64,000 bases of DNA from a virus: positions 1-64,000 of the IMG/VR virus record IMGVR_UViG_3300017742_004322, one strand, 5' to 3'. Below are positions 15,530 to 24,987 of the stretch, in pieces (the first letter of the stretch is position 1; each line of letters starts with the position of its first letter). The notes beneath the pieces are model-generated. The model did not search any database, was not told where the DNA came from, and saw only the letters and a list, made by a program, of their open reading frames with translations. A program made the position numbers and the translations under genes.

Positions 15530-15994
15530 TTATTTAATATTTAATTCTTCCATCACTTCTTTCATGTGACGGCATTTACGGTCTTTTGCTCTATATTGAC
15601 CCATACAATTACAAGTTACTTTAAATTCACTAACCTGCTTTACTACATACCAGCTATCTGGATCTGATTTTGATTCAAATTTCCATTCTCTTGGATTTTC
15701 AATTTTAGTACTACCTTTTTTTCTCCCACGAGTTTCCTCTTCAGCTACCTTAATATCAGCAAGAGTAGTTTGTGGTAATACTTCAATCCAATCTGGTGTA
15801 AGATATGTTTTACCATCTGCTGGAGATGTCATTAAGCCATGATATGGGGTTCTTGATTCATAATGGAATCTACTTACACCTACAAATGAACCTAATCCTT
15901 TAGGCTTGTATGTAAATTGTGAATCTTCAGTGTACATAATACGGGTTCTAAGATGACCGTATTTATTTAAATTTTTAAATTTCCAAAGTGGCAT
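15530..15994 (-). CDS. SWIM-type zinc finger protein
   Basis: The 154-residue protein ends with CNCMGQYRAKDRKCRHMKEV, the CxC...CxH pattern of SWIM zinc fingers, which bind DNA or protein. A basic RGRKKGSTK segment precedes it. Promoter P7 is just upstream. Phage members of this kind are usually unassigned. Confidence 0.75.
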   Translation of the reverse strand: MPLWKFKNLNKYGHLRTRIMYTEDSQFTYKPKGLGSFVGVSRFHYESRTPYHGLMTSPADGKTYLTPDWIEVLPQTTLADIKVAEEETRGRKKGSTKIENPREWKFESKSDPDSWYVVKQVSEFKVTCNCMGQYRAKDRKCRHMKEVMEELNIK

Positions 15995-16016
15995 ATGTAT
16001 AACCTTTATTTATAAT

Positions 16017-16050
16017 GTAAATATACGAACAATTTTTGGAATAACCAAAT
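16017..16050 (-). promoter_or_regulatory. phage promoter P7
   Basis: ATTTGGTTATTCC then TTCGTATATTTAC, standard spacing, minus strand. It drives the SWIM protein gene and those after it. Confidence 0.8.
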
Positions 16051-16051
16051 A

Positions 16052-17038
16052 TTATGGCATATTTCTTATTTTAAATACTCCCCAATATAAATCCGTAAAT
16101 TCAGGATCTAATACTTCATTAATAACCTCACCATTAATTTCAACTATTTCACATTTAGTAGGTTTATAATCTAAGTTAAATTCAAAGGTTGAAGCTTTAT
16201 CTAATATTATATGTTTATTATTTCCAAAATTAAATGTTATACTATAGATATGTTGTTTTAATTCCCAAATAAATACGTTAACATTATTATTATCTTCGTC
16301 CCAACCAATATTACAATATGTTATATATTGTAAAGTTTTTGGAAAATCTTTTGGTATATCACCATGTTTTCTTAACCCTGTTGATGTTAAGGTAGCTGGT
16401 AGGTTGGGTTTGGTTTTTAAGATATGATAGTTTAATTCACTTACTTTAAAACATTCTTGCATAAAATCTTCAGAAATAAAATTATCACGCCTAGTAATTA
16501 AGTCACGATAAAAAGTTTCTGTCATTACACCCTTTAATTTGGTAAAACTAGGATTAATTTTAAAACCTATAGAAGTTCCATCAAGCCCTTTTTCAGGTTG
16601 ATGTTTAACAGGAGTAAATTTATGACATATTACTTCGTGGTCAATTAATTTATCTAAACATACTTCTCTAAATGGTTGAAAATTAGTTAAATCTACATCA
16701 TAAACTAACCAATAAGCTATTTCATAACCTAAATTTCTAACAAAACCTAATGATTTTACTATTTGTTCTAAAGCAGCATACCCATAATCAGGAAACCAAT
16801 TTGAAATATATTTCCCTTCAGCTATTGACCAATGATTTAATGTTCGTTCTTGTATAATTGGGTTTGATTTATCATAAATCCAATAATCACACATTTTTTG
16901 TGTTGACTCTGGGATAGGATATCTACCAAATACTAAAACATCTAATCCTAATTTTTTTGCTTTTTTAATACTAGTTTCTAAAGCATTTAATTTAGCTTTT
17001 GTATTACAATATGAACCAAATATAACTATTTCTTTCAT
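16052..17038 (-). CDS. putative glycosyltransferase-like protein
   Basis: The 328-residue protein begins with an alternating strand/helix pattern (EIVIFGSYCNTKAKLNALETS) and has YEIAYWLVYDVDL (about residues 105-117), where a DxD-like acidic pair lies after a strand as in GT-A enzymes. The C-terminal third is beta-rich. The layout resembles the 27347-28279 protein (early TQK, NLGY then acidic strand), so they may be paralogues. Assignment as a glycosyltransferase is inference from fold pattern and context. Confidence 0.5.
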   Translation of the reverse strand: MKEIVIFGSYCNTKAKLNALETSIKKAKKLGLDVLVFGRYPIPESTQKMCDYWIYDKSNPIIQERTLNHWSIAEGKYISNWFPDYGYAALEQIVKSLGFVRNLGYEIAYWLVYDVDLTNFQPFREVCLDKLIDHEVICHKFTPVKHQPEKGLDGTSIGFKINPSFTKLKGVMTETFYRDLITRRDNFISEDFMQECFKVSELNYHILKTKPNLPATLTSTGLRKHGDIPKDFPKTLQYITYCNIGWDEDNNNVNVFIWELKQHIYSITFNFGNNKHIILDKASTFEFNLDYKPTKCEIVEINGEVINEVLDPEFTDLYWGVFKIRNMP

Positions 17039-17778
17039 TCGAATTCTGGGGTTACTACACCTCTTTGTGAGACTACTTCTGAGGACTTACGATTAGCAAA
17101 TTTAATTGCTGCGCTTTCATCTTTTAATTGATAGTATTTTACTATAAAAGCAGCTGTAAATGTATCACCAGCACCTGAAACATCAATAGTATCTTGGGGG
17201 TTAGGTGATTCAAATAATATATTTTTATATTCAGCACCTTTTTTACCTAAAGTAGTAATAATATTATCTTTAGTTAAATTTGGGTTATTTAATTTTTCAG
17301 ATTCGTTTAATTTAACAAATGTAAAACCTTCAATAATATCATCAGTTAACTTACGTTTACTATCTAGAATAGATAAAGTTGATTTACGAGCAATTTCTTT
17401 TAAATCAGCGTTTGATAAAAACCCCTTATTATAATCACTAACTATTACAATATCAGCTTCAGCAATAGAAGAATCAATAAACATACTCCATTGGAGATGG
17501 TCATCAAATTTTTCACCCTTATCTACTCTAAGAAACATATGATTTGATTTTTCTTCTACGTAGCGTGTTTTAACAATTTTTTTCTTTTGAGTAATATTAG
17601 CCATTATAGCTTCAGGTGATAATGCTTTCACATTAGCAAATGTATTACCTGCCATTCCTGGGTTTTCAGTCGATTTAATTGGGTTTAAAACAGGTACTGG
17701 TGCCTCTGGTGATAATCGTTTAGCATCGCAGTAAACGAATTCATCAACACAAGTTTCTCCTATTACTAATACTTTCAT
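17035..17778 (-). CDS. PfkB-family sugar kinase (HldE/RfaE kinase-like)
   Basis: Starting at the ATG at 17778 (247 residues), the protein has GETCVDEFVYCDAKRLSPEAPVPV, close to the N-terminus of the RfaE/HldE heptose-7-phosphate kinase. It also has GMAGNTFANV and the C-terminal anion-hole motif DVSGAGDTFTAAF with the catalytic aspartate. It is somewhat short for the family (about 300 residues), and the nucleotidyltransferase half of HldE is absent. It probably phosphorylates a sugar for the glycan genes nearby. Confidence 0.85.
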   Translation of the reverse strand: MKVLVIGETCVDEFVYCDAKRLSPEAPVPVLNPIKSTENPGMAGNTFANVKALSPEAIMANITQKKKIVKTRYVEEKSNHMFLRVDKGEKFDDHLQWSMFIDSSIAEADIVIVSDYNKGFLSNADLKEIARKSTLSILDSKRKLTDDIIEGFTFVKLNESEKLNNPNLTKDNIITTLGKKGAEYKNILFESPNPQDTIDVSGAGDTFTAAFIVKYYQLKDESAAIKFANRKSSEVVSQRGVVTPEFE

Positions 17779-17917
17779 TTTCTTTTGATTCTTGAAGTTC
17801 AATACTTAAAGCATTACATAATGATATTATAGTACCAGGTTCATACTCCATCATATAAACAAAGTCATTATCTGACATAATCTGCATTACTTGTAGGACA
17901 GATAATTTACTTACCAT
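17744..17917 (-). CDS. small hypothetical protein
   Basis: I chose the ATG at 17917 (57 residues, MVSKLSVLQVMQIMSDND), which overlaps the stop of the 46-residue ORF upstream. It overlaps the kinase start by 35 bases. Function unknown. Confidence 0.5.
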   Translation of the reverse strand: MVSKLSVLQVMQIMSDNDFVYMMEYEPGTIISLCNALSIELQESKENESISNRRNLC

Positions 17918-18047
17918 AGTCACTAAAACGTGGCTGTGAGGGTTTTTTCTTTTTAACAGCATTTTTAAAGTTTGGATAGTTAGATTTAGCCCAACTATGC
18001 CATTCCATAAATGTTTCGTAACGTTGTTTTGCGCTTGTATTACTCAT
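17907..18047 (-). CDS. small basic protein, unknown
   Basis: This 46-residue ORF has a lysine-rich middle (NFKNAVKKKKPSQPR). It overlaps the end of the transglycosylase-like gene and the start of the next ORF. Function unknown. Confidence 0.5.
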   Translation of the reverse strand: MSNTSAKQRYETFMEWHSWAKSNYPNFKNAVKKKKPSQPRFSDYGK

Positions 18048-18525
18048 TATTTAATTGTTTTTCTATTTTATTCCAATATTTTTCGGTTCTTTTTATTTTA
18101 TAACCTTTAGGACCACCATTCCAATTACGAGCAATAACTTCATTATTACTATCTTTATGATGGAAATTTTTCCAAACCATAAACATACGTATTGATTGTT
18201 GACGATCAAACCTATCTTTTAAATTGAATAGGTTTGTTTTACCTTGAATTTTTAAGATTCTATTAACTTCTCTAACCATTATAGGTCTAATTTGTAATAC
18301 ACCTATGGCTTCATTTCCTATAAGATGCCTGTCGCCAATAGCAGAATCATCACCATTAGACTCAACAAAAATAAGGGCATTGAGAAGGTCTCCATCTGTA
18401 ATAACAGGTTGAATGTTCTTAGGCTTAATTTCGATAATAGTTTCTTCATAACATACTTCTAATGTTTCTATATTACCACTATTAATAAATAATGGTAAGA
18501 GACTTAATAACATAACCTTTTTCAT
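18040..18525 (-). CDS. secreted lytic-transglycosylase-like protein
   Basis: The 161-residue protein has a signal peptide (MKKVMLLSLLPLFINSGN). The SLT/lysozyme-like features are ALIFVESNGDDSAIGD with a candidate catalytic glutamate, then AIGVLQIRPIMVREVNRI and ARNWNGGPKGY. Such enzymes cleave peptidoglycan glycan strands. A separate endolysin lies at 54.4 kb, so this one may act during entry or in envelope remodelling. It is not next to the holin. Confidence 0.8.
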   Translation of the reverse strand: MKKVMLLSLLPLFINSGNIETLEVCYEETIIEIKPKNIQPVITDGDLLNALIFVESNGDDSAIGDRHLIGNEAIGVLQIRPIMVREVNRILKIQGKTNLFNLKDRFDRQQSIRMFMVWKNFHHKDSNNEVIARNWNGGPKGYKIKRTEKYWNKIEKQLNNE

Positions 18526-18529
18526 ACAA

Positions 18530-18826
18530 TTATTTTTTTAATTCTTGTATTGCTTTAGCAATTCGAGCACAACCTTCATAATCTTCGTTACGCTCATGAA
18601 TTTCTAAATTCTGCTGTAATGTACTAAGAATATCTCGCCTATCCAAGGTTATATCAAAAATTTGTCCTTCTTCTTCAACATGAATTTCTAAAACAGGTAT
18701 AAAACGTTTTTTACTTTTTAAATTTTTTAATGCCACTTCAGTTATAGCTTTGGAAATTTTAAGATCTTGATCTTGAAGCATCATTTCAAATTCTTCTATA
18801 CTTTTTATTCTAATTCGTTTTACCAT
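18530..18826 (-). CDS. hypothetical protein
   Basis: This 98-residue charged, helical protein ends in a predicted coiled coil (LQQNLEIHERNEDYEGCARI). It follows a 60-residue basic gene with no gap. Function unknown. Confidence 0.6.
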   Translation of the reverse strand: MVKRIRIKSIEEFEMMLQDQDLKISKAITEVALKNLKSKKRFIPVLEIHVEEEGQIFDITLDRRDILSTLQQNLEIHERNEDYEGCARIAKAIQELKK

Positions 18827-19009
18827 TTAAAATAGGTCTAAAAATTTACCGTCTGATTTCTTATCCCGTAATTTACTAAGTTTTTCTTGGTCTTCCAACA
18901 TTTTATCAGCTAGTTTTTCTAAATGTTTAGACTTTTGATTGTCATAATCATTAACTAACTTATCATGTTTACGTTTTTTACGTGCTAATTTACTTTTACG
19001 TTTTTTCAT
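18827..19009 (-). CDS. small very basic helical protein
   Basis: The 60-residue protein is dominated by lysine and arginine (MKKRKSKLARKKRKHDKL) and is probably one long helix. It may bind nucleic acid. It overlaps the HTH/HNH-like gene upstream by four bases. Confidence 0.55.
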   Translation of the reverse strand: MKKRKSKLARKKRKHDKLVNDYDNQKSKHLEKLADKMLEDQEKLSKLRDKKSDGKFLDLF

Positions 19010-19644
19010 CGTCTGGATACTAAGGAATAAGGGTCATCGCTTTCATCTTGATCGCTTAAACCTAGTTTTTCTAATTGTTGTTTTTGGTAATCATCTAATT
19101 CCCATTCTACCTCACTTTGATATGTTGGGACATGGTCTTCTATACCCTTAATCTGTTTGTCGCTAAATATATCTCCTACTTGTAGGAAATAATGATTGTA
19201 ACAAAGTAATTCTATGTTTTCTTTTCGATAATTATTTTTATTATTATCTTTAAAATTAAGTAATAATGGTATCTTATAATCGTTTACTCTACGTTCATGA
19301 AAACCACATACTGAACATTCTTCTTTTAAATATCCCTCAGTTATTAATCTATATTTTAATTTATCAGGACTAAATGATGAAGCATCTATTCTGCCTTCAA
19401 TAATATCTAATAAAGCAGGTTCGGGTCCATCTGCTCTTAAAAATTTAGGTATACCTTTACCTGCCTGATTTAAATGTTGGTCAAATAAATTACTGTAACC
19501 CTTTTCCGTTGCATCATATGTTTTAGCCCATTTTTTATAGTGTGTATAAGAAACATGCAAATAGCGAGCAGCAGCTTTATTACTCAATGTTTGAGACATA
19601 GCTGCCAATATTAATTCTTTATTAAGTGGTTTCGCGCTTGGCAT
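19006..19644 (-). CDS. HTH plus HNH-like zinc protein
   Basis: The 212-residue protein has an N-terminal helix-turn-helix (SNKAAARYLHVSYTHYKKWA, about residues 21-40). A C-terminal CSVCGFHERR...LLCYNHYF zinc cluster resembles the HNH fold of phage homing or packaging nucleases. The classical HNH histidine/asparagine core (LNFKDNNKNN...LCYNH) looks only partly conserved. It may be a DNA-binding regulator or a mobile nuclease. Confidence 0.65.
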   Translation of the reverse strand: MPSAKPLNKELILAAMSQTLSNKAAARYLHVSYTHYKKWAKTYDATEKGYSNLFDQHLNQAGKGIPKFLRADGPEPALLDIIEGRIDASSFSPDKLKYRLITEGYLKEECSVCGFHERRVNDYKIPLLLNFKDNNKNNYRKENIELLCYNHYFLQVGDIFSDKQIKGIEDHVPTYQSEVEWELDDYQKQQLEKLGLSDQDESDDPYSLVSRR

Positions 19645-19826
19645 TAATCTTCAATAAATACTATTTCATTAAATGTGTGATCACCTTCTCCAAATTGAGC
19701 ATTAATTGCTTTTTTAGGTTTAGTTTCACTACAGTTAACACAAAAACTATAATTAAACTTAGTTAGTCTAAGTTCAGGCATTGGTTCTTGACAAACCGAA
19801 CAATTTATATATTTTATGTCTTTCAT
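19644..19826 (-). CDS. small zinc-ribbon protein
   Basis: The 60-residue protein has CSVCQEP and CVNCSET, a four-cysteine zinc ribbon as in TraR/DksA-like or rubredoxin-like small phage proteins. It abuts the HTH/HNH-like gene (shared base). Function unknown. Confidence 0.65.
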   Translation of the reverse strand: MKDIKYINCSVCQEPMPELRLTKFNYSFCVNCSETKPKKAINAQFGEGDHTFNEIVFIED

Positions 19827-19855
19827 ATCGAGTTTTATTGGTTACTCAATACATA

Positions 19856-20224
19856 TCACAATTTTTGTAAAAACTTCCACAAATCTAGAGGGGTTTTTAA
19901 TGTATAAACTTTTCCATTTTTATCTTCTACTCCTAATAACTTACCATCTTCAGCAAATCTGTCTAAAACCCACCACCAAATTATATCAGCTTTATTATAA
20001 CCATATTTAGCTATAATTAAATTTTCTATTGCATGATAATAATATTGACTAAAACTAATTAAATCAACTCCATAATCATTATTCAATTCATGCTCAGCAT
20101 GCCAAATATGTTCTAACGTTTCTATTGTGTCAATAAATAATGTTATTTCACGTTCAGCTTCGGTTTTAGGTGATTCTTTTATATTTAAACCATTTCCATA
20201 TTTATTTTGAAGGATTTTTTTCAT
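19856..20224 (-). CDS. hypothetical protein
   Basis: This 122-residue helical protein is rich in aromatics (IIWWWVLDRF, SQYYYHAIEN). It overlaps the glycosyltransferase start by four bases. I do not recognise the family. Confidence 0.6.
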   Translation of the reverse strand: MKKILQNKYGNGLNIKESPKTEAEREITLFIDTIETLEHIWHAEHELNNDYGVDLISFSQYYYHAIENLIIAKYGYNKADIIWWWVLDRFAEDGKLLGVEDKNGKVYTLKTPLDLWKFLQKL

Positions 20225-20994
20225 TTAAATTTAGTTAATAATTTAGAATTGGTTTGTGGATCATGTTCTATTGTTTGACCCCATTTATTTGAAAAAAAGT
20301 AATGTGCTTGTTTTTCTTTTTCACTACTAATTTGATTCATTAAAGGATCTCTTCTAGTTGCTATACTACCAAAATGATATAAATGTAAATCATAAACTCT
20401 AACCATTTCAAAACCTACATATTCACACTTTAACATAAAATCCCAATCAACAACATGAGGTGAAGGATAATAAACATCTAACCCCCCAACAGCCATATAA
20501 TCAGGTTTATACATTAAGAAAGGCCATTGTGATCCTGATTTTTCATGAGGTGGGATAGGAAGTGATGCTTCGTATTCCCAGAAAGTTTTTAAATTGAAAG
20601 ATTCTGGAGTCCCTAAATTTTTAATATGGGTTTGTTTAAACATTGAAGGTTGAGCTTCAATCTGGTTGATTGTAATTACTTTACCTTTTTGACAATATGG
20701 TTTTAATTTTGTATCCCAATGTTCAGGAAAAACATTATCATCATTTACTATTAAAATAAAATCATTAGATGCATTATAAACTCCCCAATTTGTGGATGTA
20801 ATAGCACCCTTATTATCATTAAAATTTACTATTTTAGTTTTAGGGTATTTATCTAATACTTGTTGGTTTAAATCTTTAAATCCATCAACTACCACAATAA
20901 TTTCATTATCACCATCTTGACCCTTAAATATTGAATTTAAACAAATATCAAGTACATCTGGTTCTTTATATGTTGGGATTATAACTGAAATCAT
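20221..20994 (-). CDS. glycosyltransferase family 2
   Basis: The 257-residue protein has the GT-A start MISVIIPTYKEPDVLDICLNS, then KGAITSTNWGVYNASNDFILIVNDDNVFPEHW with the metal-binding DD motif (about residue 90), followed by an ED/WDF acceptor-region acidic pattern (VVDWDFMLK). It transfers a sugar from a nucleotide donor. It overlaps the next GT gene and belongs to a row of four glycosyltransferases. Confidence 0.88.
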   Translation of the reverse strand: MISVIIPTYKEPDVLDICLNSIFKGQDGDNEIIVVVDGFKDLNQQVLDKYPKTKIVNFNDNKGAITSTNWGVYNASNDFILIVNDDNVFPEHWDTKLKPYCQKGKVITINQIEAQPSMFKQTHIKNLGTPESFNLKTFWEYEASLPIPPHEKSGSQWPFLMYKPDYMAVGGLDVYYPSPHVVDWDFMLKCEYVGFEMVRVYDLHLYHFGSIATRRDPLMNQISSEKEKQAHYFFSNKWGQTIEHDPQTNSKLLTKFK

Positions 20995-21617
20995 AAAGTA
21001 TCGTAGTAAGCATTTTGTTTTTCTTGGCGTTCGATTGTTTTATTATGAATTAAAGCAAAATCTTCTTTTATAGGTAAAACAGCATGTGTAGCATGCCCAA
21101 TAATTTTTTCATGTACCTCACCATGCCATCTAATACGTGGATCATTTCTATATAATCTCCACTGCATATCAGGCCAATTTACTCTACCTTTTTCATCAAC
21201 TTTCCAACCCCATTTTTGAATATGGGCCTCAGTCAATCCTTCTACTTTATTAATACGTGGAACTCTCATTAAATCTACCCCTTGATTAATCTCTAACACT
21301 TGAGGGATTATCTTTATCATGTATTCATTAAGCATTTCGTCAGCATCAATCTGGAATATGTAATCGCCTTCACACATTCCATTTAAACGATTTTTCATGT
21401 CTGAAAAATTGCCATTGAATTTAAAAGGTTTCCATCTAAATAAGGTCCTTTCAACATTCATTTTACGTAAATAAGTTTCTACTCCAGGATCTCCATTTTT
21501 TGAATCATATAATACTACAATTTCATCTTCGGGGCGTTTGTTATCTAGTAAAAATTTAATTAAATGTTGAATTTCTACTAATTCATTACAAACAGGGATT
21601 GCATAACTTAATTTCAT
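20991..21617 (-). CDS. glycosyltransferase family 2
   Basis: The 208-residue protein has LSYAIPVCNELVEIQHLIKF and DYIFQIDADEMLNEYMI (DxD motif, about residue 93), and ends with a basic, histidine-containing tail (HNKTIERQEKQ). This matches the LPS-type GT2 enzymes, though it is short. It is coupled by overlap to the previous GT gene. Confidence 0.85.
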   Translation of the reverse strand: MKLSYAIPVCNELVEIQHLIKFLLDNKRPEDEIVVLYDSKNGDPGVETYLRKMNVERTLFRWKPFKFNGNFSDMKNRLNGMCEGDYIFQIDADEMLNEYMIKIIPQVLEINQGVDLMRVPRINKVEGLTEAHIQKWGWKVDEKGRVNWPDMQWRLYRNDPRIRWHGEVHEKIIGHATHAVLPIKEDFALIHNKTIERQEKQNAYYDTL

Positions 21618-21620
21618 ATT

Positions 21621-22076
21621 TTAATTTTCAAAAACACCAATATATTCTAAAGCATCCATAAAATCACTTTCAGGATAATATTTTATAGTAGTCATATCCA
21701 TTTTAAATTCATAATCTTTACCTTTAGCTTTAAATGATTCTTTCTCTTCTTTAGGCATAGGAACTGCTTTTACAGCGGACCACATCCACTTTTCAGCACT
21801 TTGACCCTCAGCAAATACCATTCCCTTATTTGGGATATTTACAGTATTGGGCATCCAAATTAAACCTGTTTTTTCATCTTCACCTGATATTTCTTTATAA
21901 AGTTTAGGTAAAAGAGCAAATTGTTCTTCAAAAAATTGTTCATCTTTTTTCATTAATGAATTTGTAATGAAACCACAACCATAACACATATAGTTTTTAA
22001 TCTCATTATTTACTTCTTGTACATAGCATGCGTCACTTCCACATCTATCACATATTGTTAAATTATCTACACTCAT
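21621..22076 (-). CDS. zinc-ribbon protein of unknown function
   Basis: The 151-residue protein has an N-terminal zinc ribbon (CDRCGSDAC ... MCYGCG). The rest is soluble, and the family is often seen in phages without a role. It sits between glycosyltransferase genes and overlaps the upstream one. Confidence 0.7.
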   Translation of the reverse strand: MSVDNLTICDRCGSDACYVQEVNNEIKNYMCYGCGFITNSLMKKDEQFFEEQFALLPKLYKEISGEDEKTGLIWMPNTVNIPNKGMVFAEGQSAEKWMWSAVKAVPMPKEEKESFKAKGKDYEFKMDMTTIKYYPESDFMDALEYIGVFEN

Positions 22077-23332
22077 AATGTTGGTAAGGTTAATTCTGGG
22101 ATTGCTAATTCGATTTGTTTTGGGAATTCTGGGGCAAAAGCAGTAAGAAGATTATCTAATTTATCTTTCATACTTTCCCAATCAAAATTTGTTTTACTAT
22201 AATGGGCCTGACGTTTTGCTAGTTCAGAATATTTTTTATAATTTTCAAATACAGATTTTAATGATTTTGAAATATCCTTGTGGTCTGGGGAGAACCATTG
22301 GCTTTCTTTTAATAACATTGGGTTAGCAGCACTAGGATGGACATTTTCTAGTTTACCATTAATTAATGTAGTAAATTTAGGATTAAGAAAATCCATATGA
22401 CCACTCCATTTTGTTGCAATTAATGGTTTTTTAGTTAAAGTAAATTCTAATAAAGGTCTACCGAATCCCTCACCTTTAGTTAAACTAACCATAGCTTTAA
22501 CTTTAGAATGATTATAAAGAGAATTCATTTCTTTATCTGTAAAATCACCGTGAAGTAAATATATGTTAGGAAGATTTCCCTTACAACTCTGTTTAATTAC
22601 ATGAATTTTTCTAAGAATCTCATTTTTATCCATGTAAGAACTATTAGCACCCGATGTTTTAAGAATTAATGCTGGTTGTTTAGATTTATTTTTAAAAGTC
22701 TCTAAAAAGGCCTTAACTAATAACCCAACATTTTTTCTATCTTGGCCTATTTCCCCTTGTAACCAATGACCTACAAATAAGAAAGCAAATGATTCCTTAA
22801 TATCAAAATCAATCATACATGGTTTATTATCTGGGAAGTAGGTGTCTAAATTAACTCCTTCAAATAACACTTCAATAGGTTTTTCAAGGCGAATAGAACT
22901 TATAGTTTTACCTGCTTTATCTTTCTTTTCCCAAACGGCATTCTTAAATGAGGTTTTAGAGTGTTCTGATGATACCAAATTTAAATTCATTCTGTTCATA
23001 CCTTCAACCCATGCTCCATTTGCTAATGTAGTTTCAATACCTGCTGTAATTCCAATATTAAATTTTCCCATAGGTTGAAATTCATTAGGTACGGTTATCT
23101 GAGCCCAAAATTCAGGTTTATCGATTAATTCTTCATTTAAAATATGGTTATTTAAAAATTCCCATTCTGGATGATCATCGCAAAATCCAAATCTAGTGTT
23201 TCCCCAAGGTTGGGAAATTAATTTAACTTTATATTTATCTGTTTTAATAATAGCTTTAACAACATCTCTACTACGAGCTCCATAACCAGAGTAAGTATCA
23301 AAAGGACAACTAATTAAAAATAAGGGTTTCAT
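22073..23332 (-). CDS. GT4-type glycosyltransferase
   Basis: The 419-residue protein has a GT-B layout. It starts LISCPFDTYSGYGARSRD, contains FAFLFVGHWLQGEIGQDRKN and ILKTSG, and ends with the E-x7-E-like KGEGFGRPLLEFTLTKKPLIAT motif. It overlaps the next GT4-type gene by one base, so the two probably act in one glycan. Confidence 0.88.
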   Translation of the reverse strand: MKPLFLISCPFDTYSGYGARSRDVVKAIIKTDKYKVKLISQPWGNTRFGFCDDHPEWEFLNNHILNEELIDKPEFWAQITVPNEFQPMGKFNIGITAGIETTLANGAWVEGMNRMNLNLVSSEHSKTSFKNAVWEKKDKAGKTISSIRLEKPIEVLFEGVNLDTYFPDNKPCMIDFDIKESFAFLFVGHWLQGEIGQDRKNVGLLVKAFLETFKNKSKQPALILKTSGANSSYMDKNEILRKIHVIKQSCKGNLPNIYLLHGDFTDKEMNSLYNHSKVKAMVSLTKGEGFGRPLLEFTLTKKPLIATKWSGHMDFLNPKFTTLINGKLENVHPSAANPMLLKESQWFSPDHKDISKSLKSVFENYKKYSELAKRQAHYSKTNFDWESMKDKLDNLLTAFAPEFPKQIELAIPELTLPTL

Positions 23333-24759
23333 TAATATAATAATTTATGTGGAACAGTTTCTATTTTATACTCATTAGTATTAATAAATTCAAATTTTTC
23401 TCTTGGTTGGAAATCTTCAAATGTTTTATCAATACTTTTGATTACACGTTGAGCTTGATGTTTAGCAGTAAAACCTGCTTCATCTCCTATTGCCCATTTA
23501 TAACCTTTCATCCCTGATTTTTTTCGTTGTTCAGGGGACATTTTATAAAGCTTCATAATTTGTTTAGAAGCATCTTCGGGATCACAAGTATCATCCCAAA
23601 TATAAGGAGTTTTAGGAGAACCTTTTAAAGAACGTGATGAGGGGTAAACAGGATAAGCCCATTTACCATGTTTTTTATAAGTACCTCTATGATTAGAAGG
23701 AAAATTAGAATCAAAGTCAATCCAATTTCCATTTTTATCTTCAAATCTCATTTGATCTTGCATACCACCTGTTACATTAGCAATTATAGGAGTGCCTGTT
23801 AGTAAGGCTTCAGTAAGAGATAAACCCCAACCTTCGTTTGAGGTTAATAAAATCTGAGCATCTGCTAAATTATATAGGTAATTTAGATGTTGAGCTGATA
23901 ATTTATTAGTAGAAAATCTAATATGAGGGCTATTCTCTCCAAAAATTAAGTTAGCTATTGCAGAAAGATCTGTACCATGATCACTAACTAATTCTGTATG
24001 AAGTATGAATACACATTTATCTGCTTTTTCTTTAGGTAATTCATCTAAAAAATACTTCCAAGATAACATTGTATCTGGGATGTTTTTACGTCTGATGTTT
24101 CTAGAATTAAAGAATAAAATAAAATCTTTATCTTCAACATTTAATTGTTTTTTAAATGTAGTAAATTCTAAATCTTCTACTATAATAGGATGAAAAACTT
24201 CGGTATTCATACCATGAGGTACATAATCAATAATTTTAGTTTTAGCTTTATCCCCCAAAACCATTTTATTGATGTTAACTGTTTGCTTAGAAATACCTAA
24301 TAGTGTATCAACGGATTCATAAAATCCCTTATTATACATAGGAGCAGGTAAATCATCCCAAATATTTAAATAGATAATAGGAATTTCATTTCTAACCTCA
24401 TTTTCAATTTGGAACAACCACTCAAAGTAACGTGGATCTGTAATTAAAAATATAGCATCAATTTTATGTTGCTTTCTTAAGTTACGTAAAATTTTAGGAT
24501 CCCCATAACCATCATTTGGTTGAATTTTAACACTAGCATCTTTAATTCCTGCTAATTTATTAGTTTCTTCCGAAATATCAATTATTTTACCTTTATCAGG
24601 GTGATTCATTGCTGCCCCTAAGTTAAACCAATTATAACGGTGGGATGTATGTAAAACTATTTCTTTACCTACATTGCCTACACCTGATGGGAATCTGATA
24701 TCATCAGTAAGCAACAAAATATTTTTCCGTTGCTCTTTAGGAATATAACCTTCTTTCAT
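23332..24759 (-). CDS. GT4-type glycosyltransferase
   Basis: The 475-residue protein has the GT-B C-terminal motif SNEGWGLSLTEALLTGTPIIA and an N-terminal domain starting KNILLLTDDIRFPSGVGNVG. An unusual insertion before the end contains WDDTCDPEDASKQIMKLYKM. It is tandem with another GT4 gene and upstream of nothing else of this kind, so the pair may extend one glycan. Confidence 0.88.
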   Translation of the reverse strand: MKEGYIPKEQRKNILLLTDDIRFPSGVGNVGKEIVLHTSHRYNWFNLGAAMNHPDKGKIIDISEETNKLAGIKDASVKIQPNDGYGDPKILRNLRKQHKIDAIFLITDPRYFEWLFQIENEVRNEIPIIYLNIWDDLPAPMYNKGFYESVDTLLGISKQTVNINKMVLGDKAKTKIIDYVPHGMNTEVFHPIIVEDLEFTTFKKQLNVEDKDFILFFNSRNIRRKNIPDTMLSWKYFLDELPKEKADKCVFILHTELVSDHGTDLSAIANLIFGENSPHIRFSTNKLSAQHLNYLYNLADAQILLTSNEGWGLSLTEALLTGTPIIANVTGGMQDQMRFEDKNGNWIDFDSNFPSNHRGTYKKHGKWAYPVYPSSRSLKGSPKTPYIWDDTCDPEDASKQIMKLYKMSPEQRKKSGMKGYKWAIGDEAGFTAKHQAQRVIKSIDKTFEDFQPREKFEFINTNEYKIETVPHKLLY

Positions 24760-24763
24760 TTAC

Positions 24764-24952
24764 TTAAAGTTCTAAGTTGTTGTGATTATTTATTTTTTTT
24801 CTAAAATCTTCATTTGTAAGATATAAATGAATAGCGCGGTCGGCAAGTTTCTGGAAAGAGAACTTACGTTTTACACACTCAATTTTAAATTCGTTGAATA
24901 AATCACTTTTGATTTTAACACTTGTAAGTGTTTTTTTATCTGTACTAGCCAT
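24764..24952 (-). CDS. ribbon-helix-helix-like small regulator
   Basis: The 62-residue protein has a short strand (KTLTSVKIKSDL) and two helices (NEFKIECVKRKF, FQKLADRAIHLYL), the pattern of Arc/CopG-type ribbon-helix-helix DNA-binding proteins. It may repress a nearby unit. An AT-rich element with TATATACGTATA lies upstream and could be its promoter or operator. Confidence 0.65.
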   Translation of the reverse strand: MASTDKKTLTSVKIKSDLFNEFKIECVKRKFSFQKLADRAIHLYLTNEDFRKKINNHNNLEL

Positions 24953-24987
24953 AACGTTATTTATTATATTTTTATATACGTATATTA

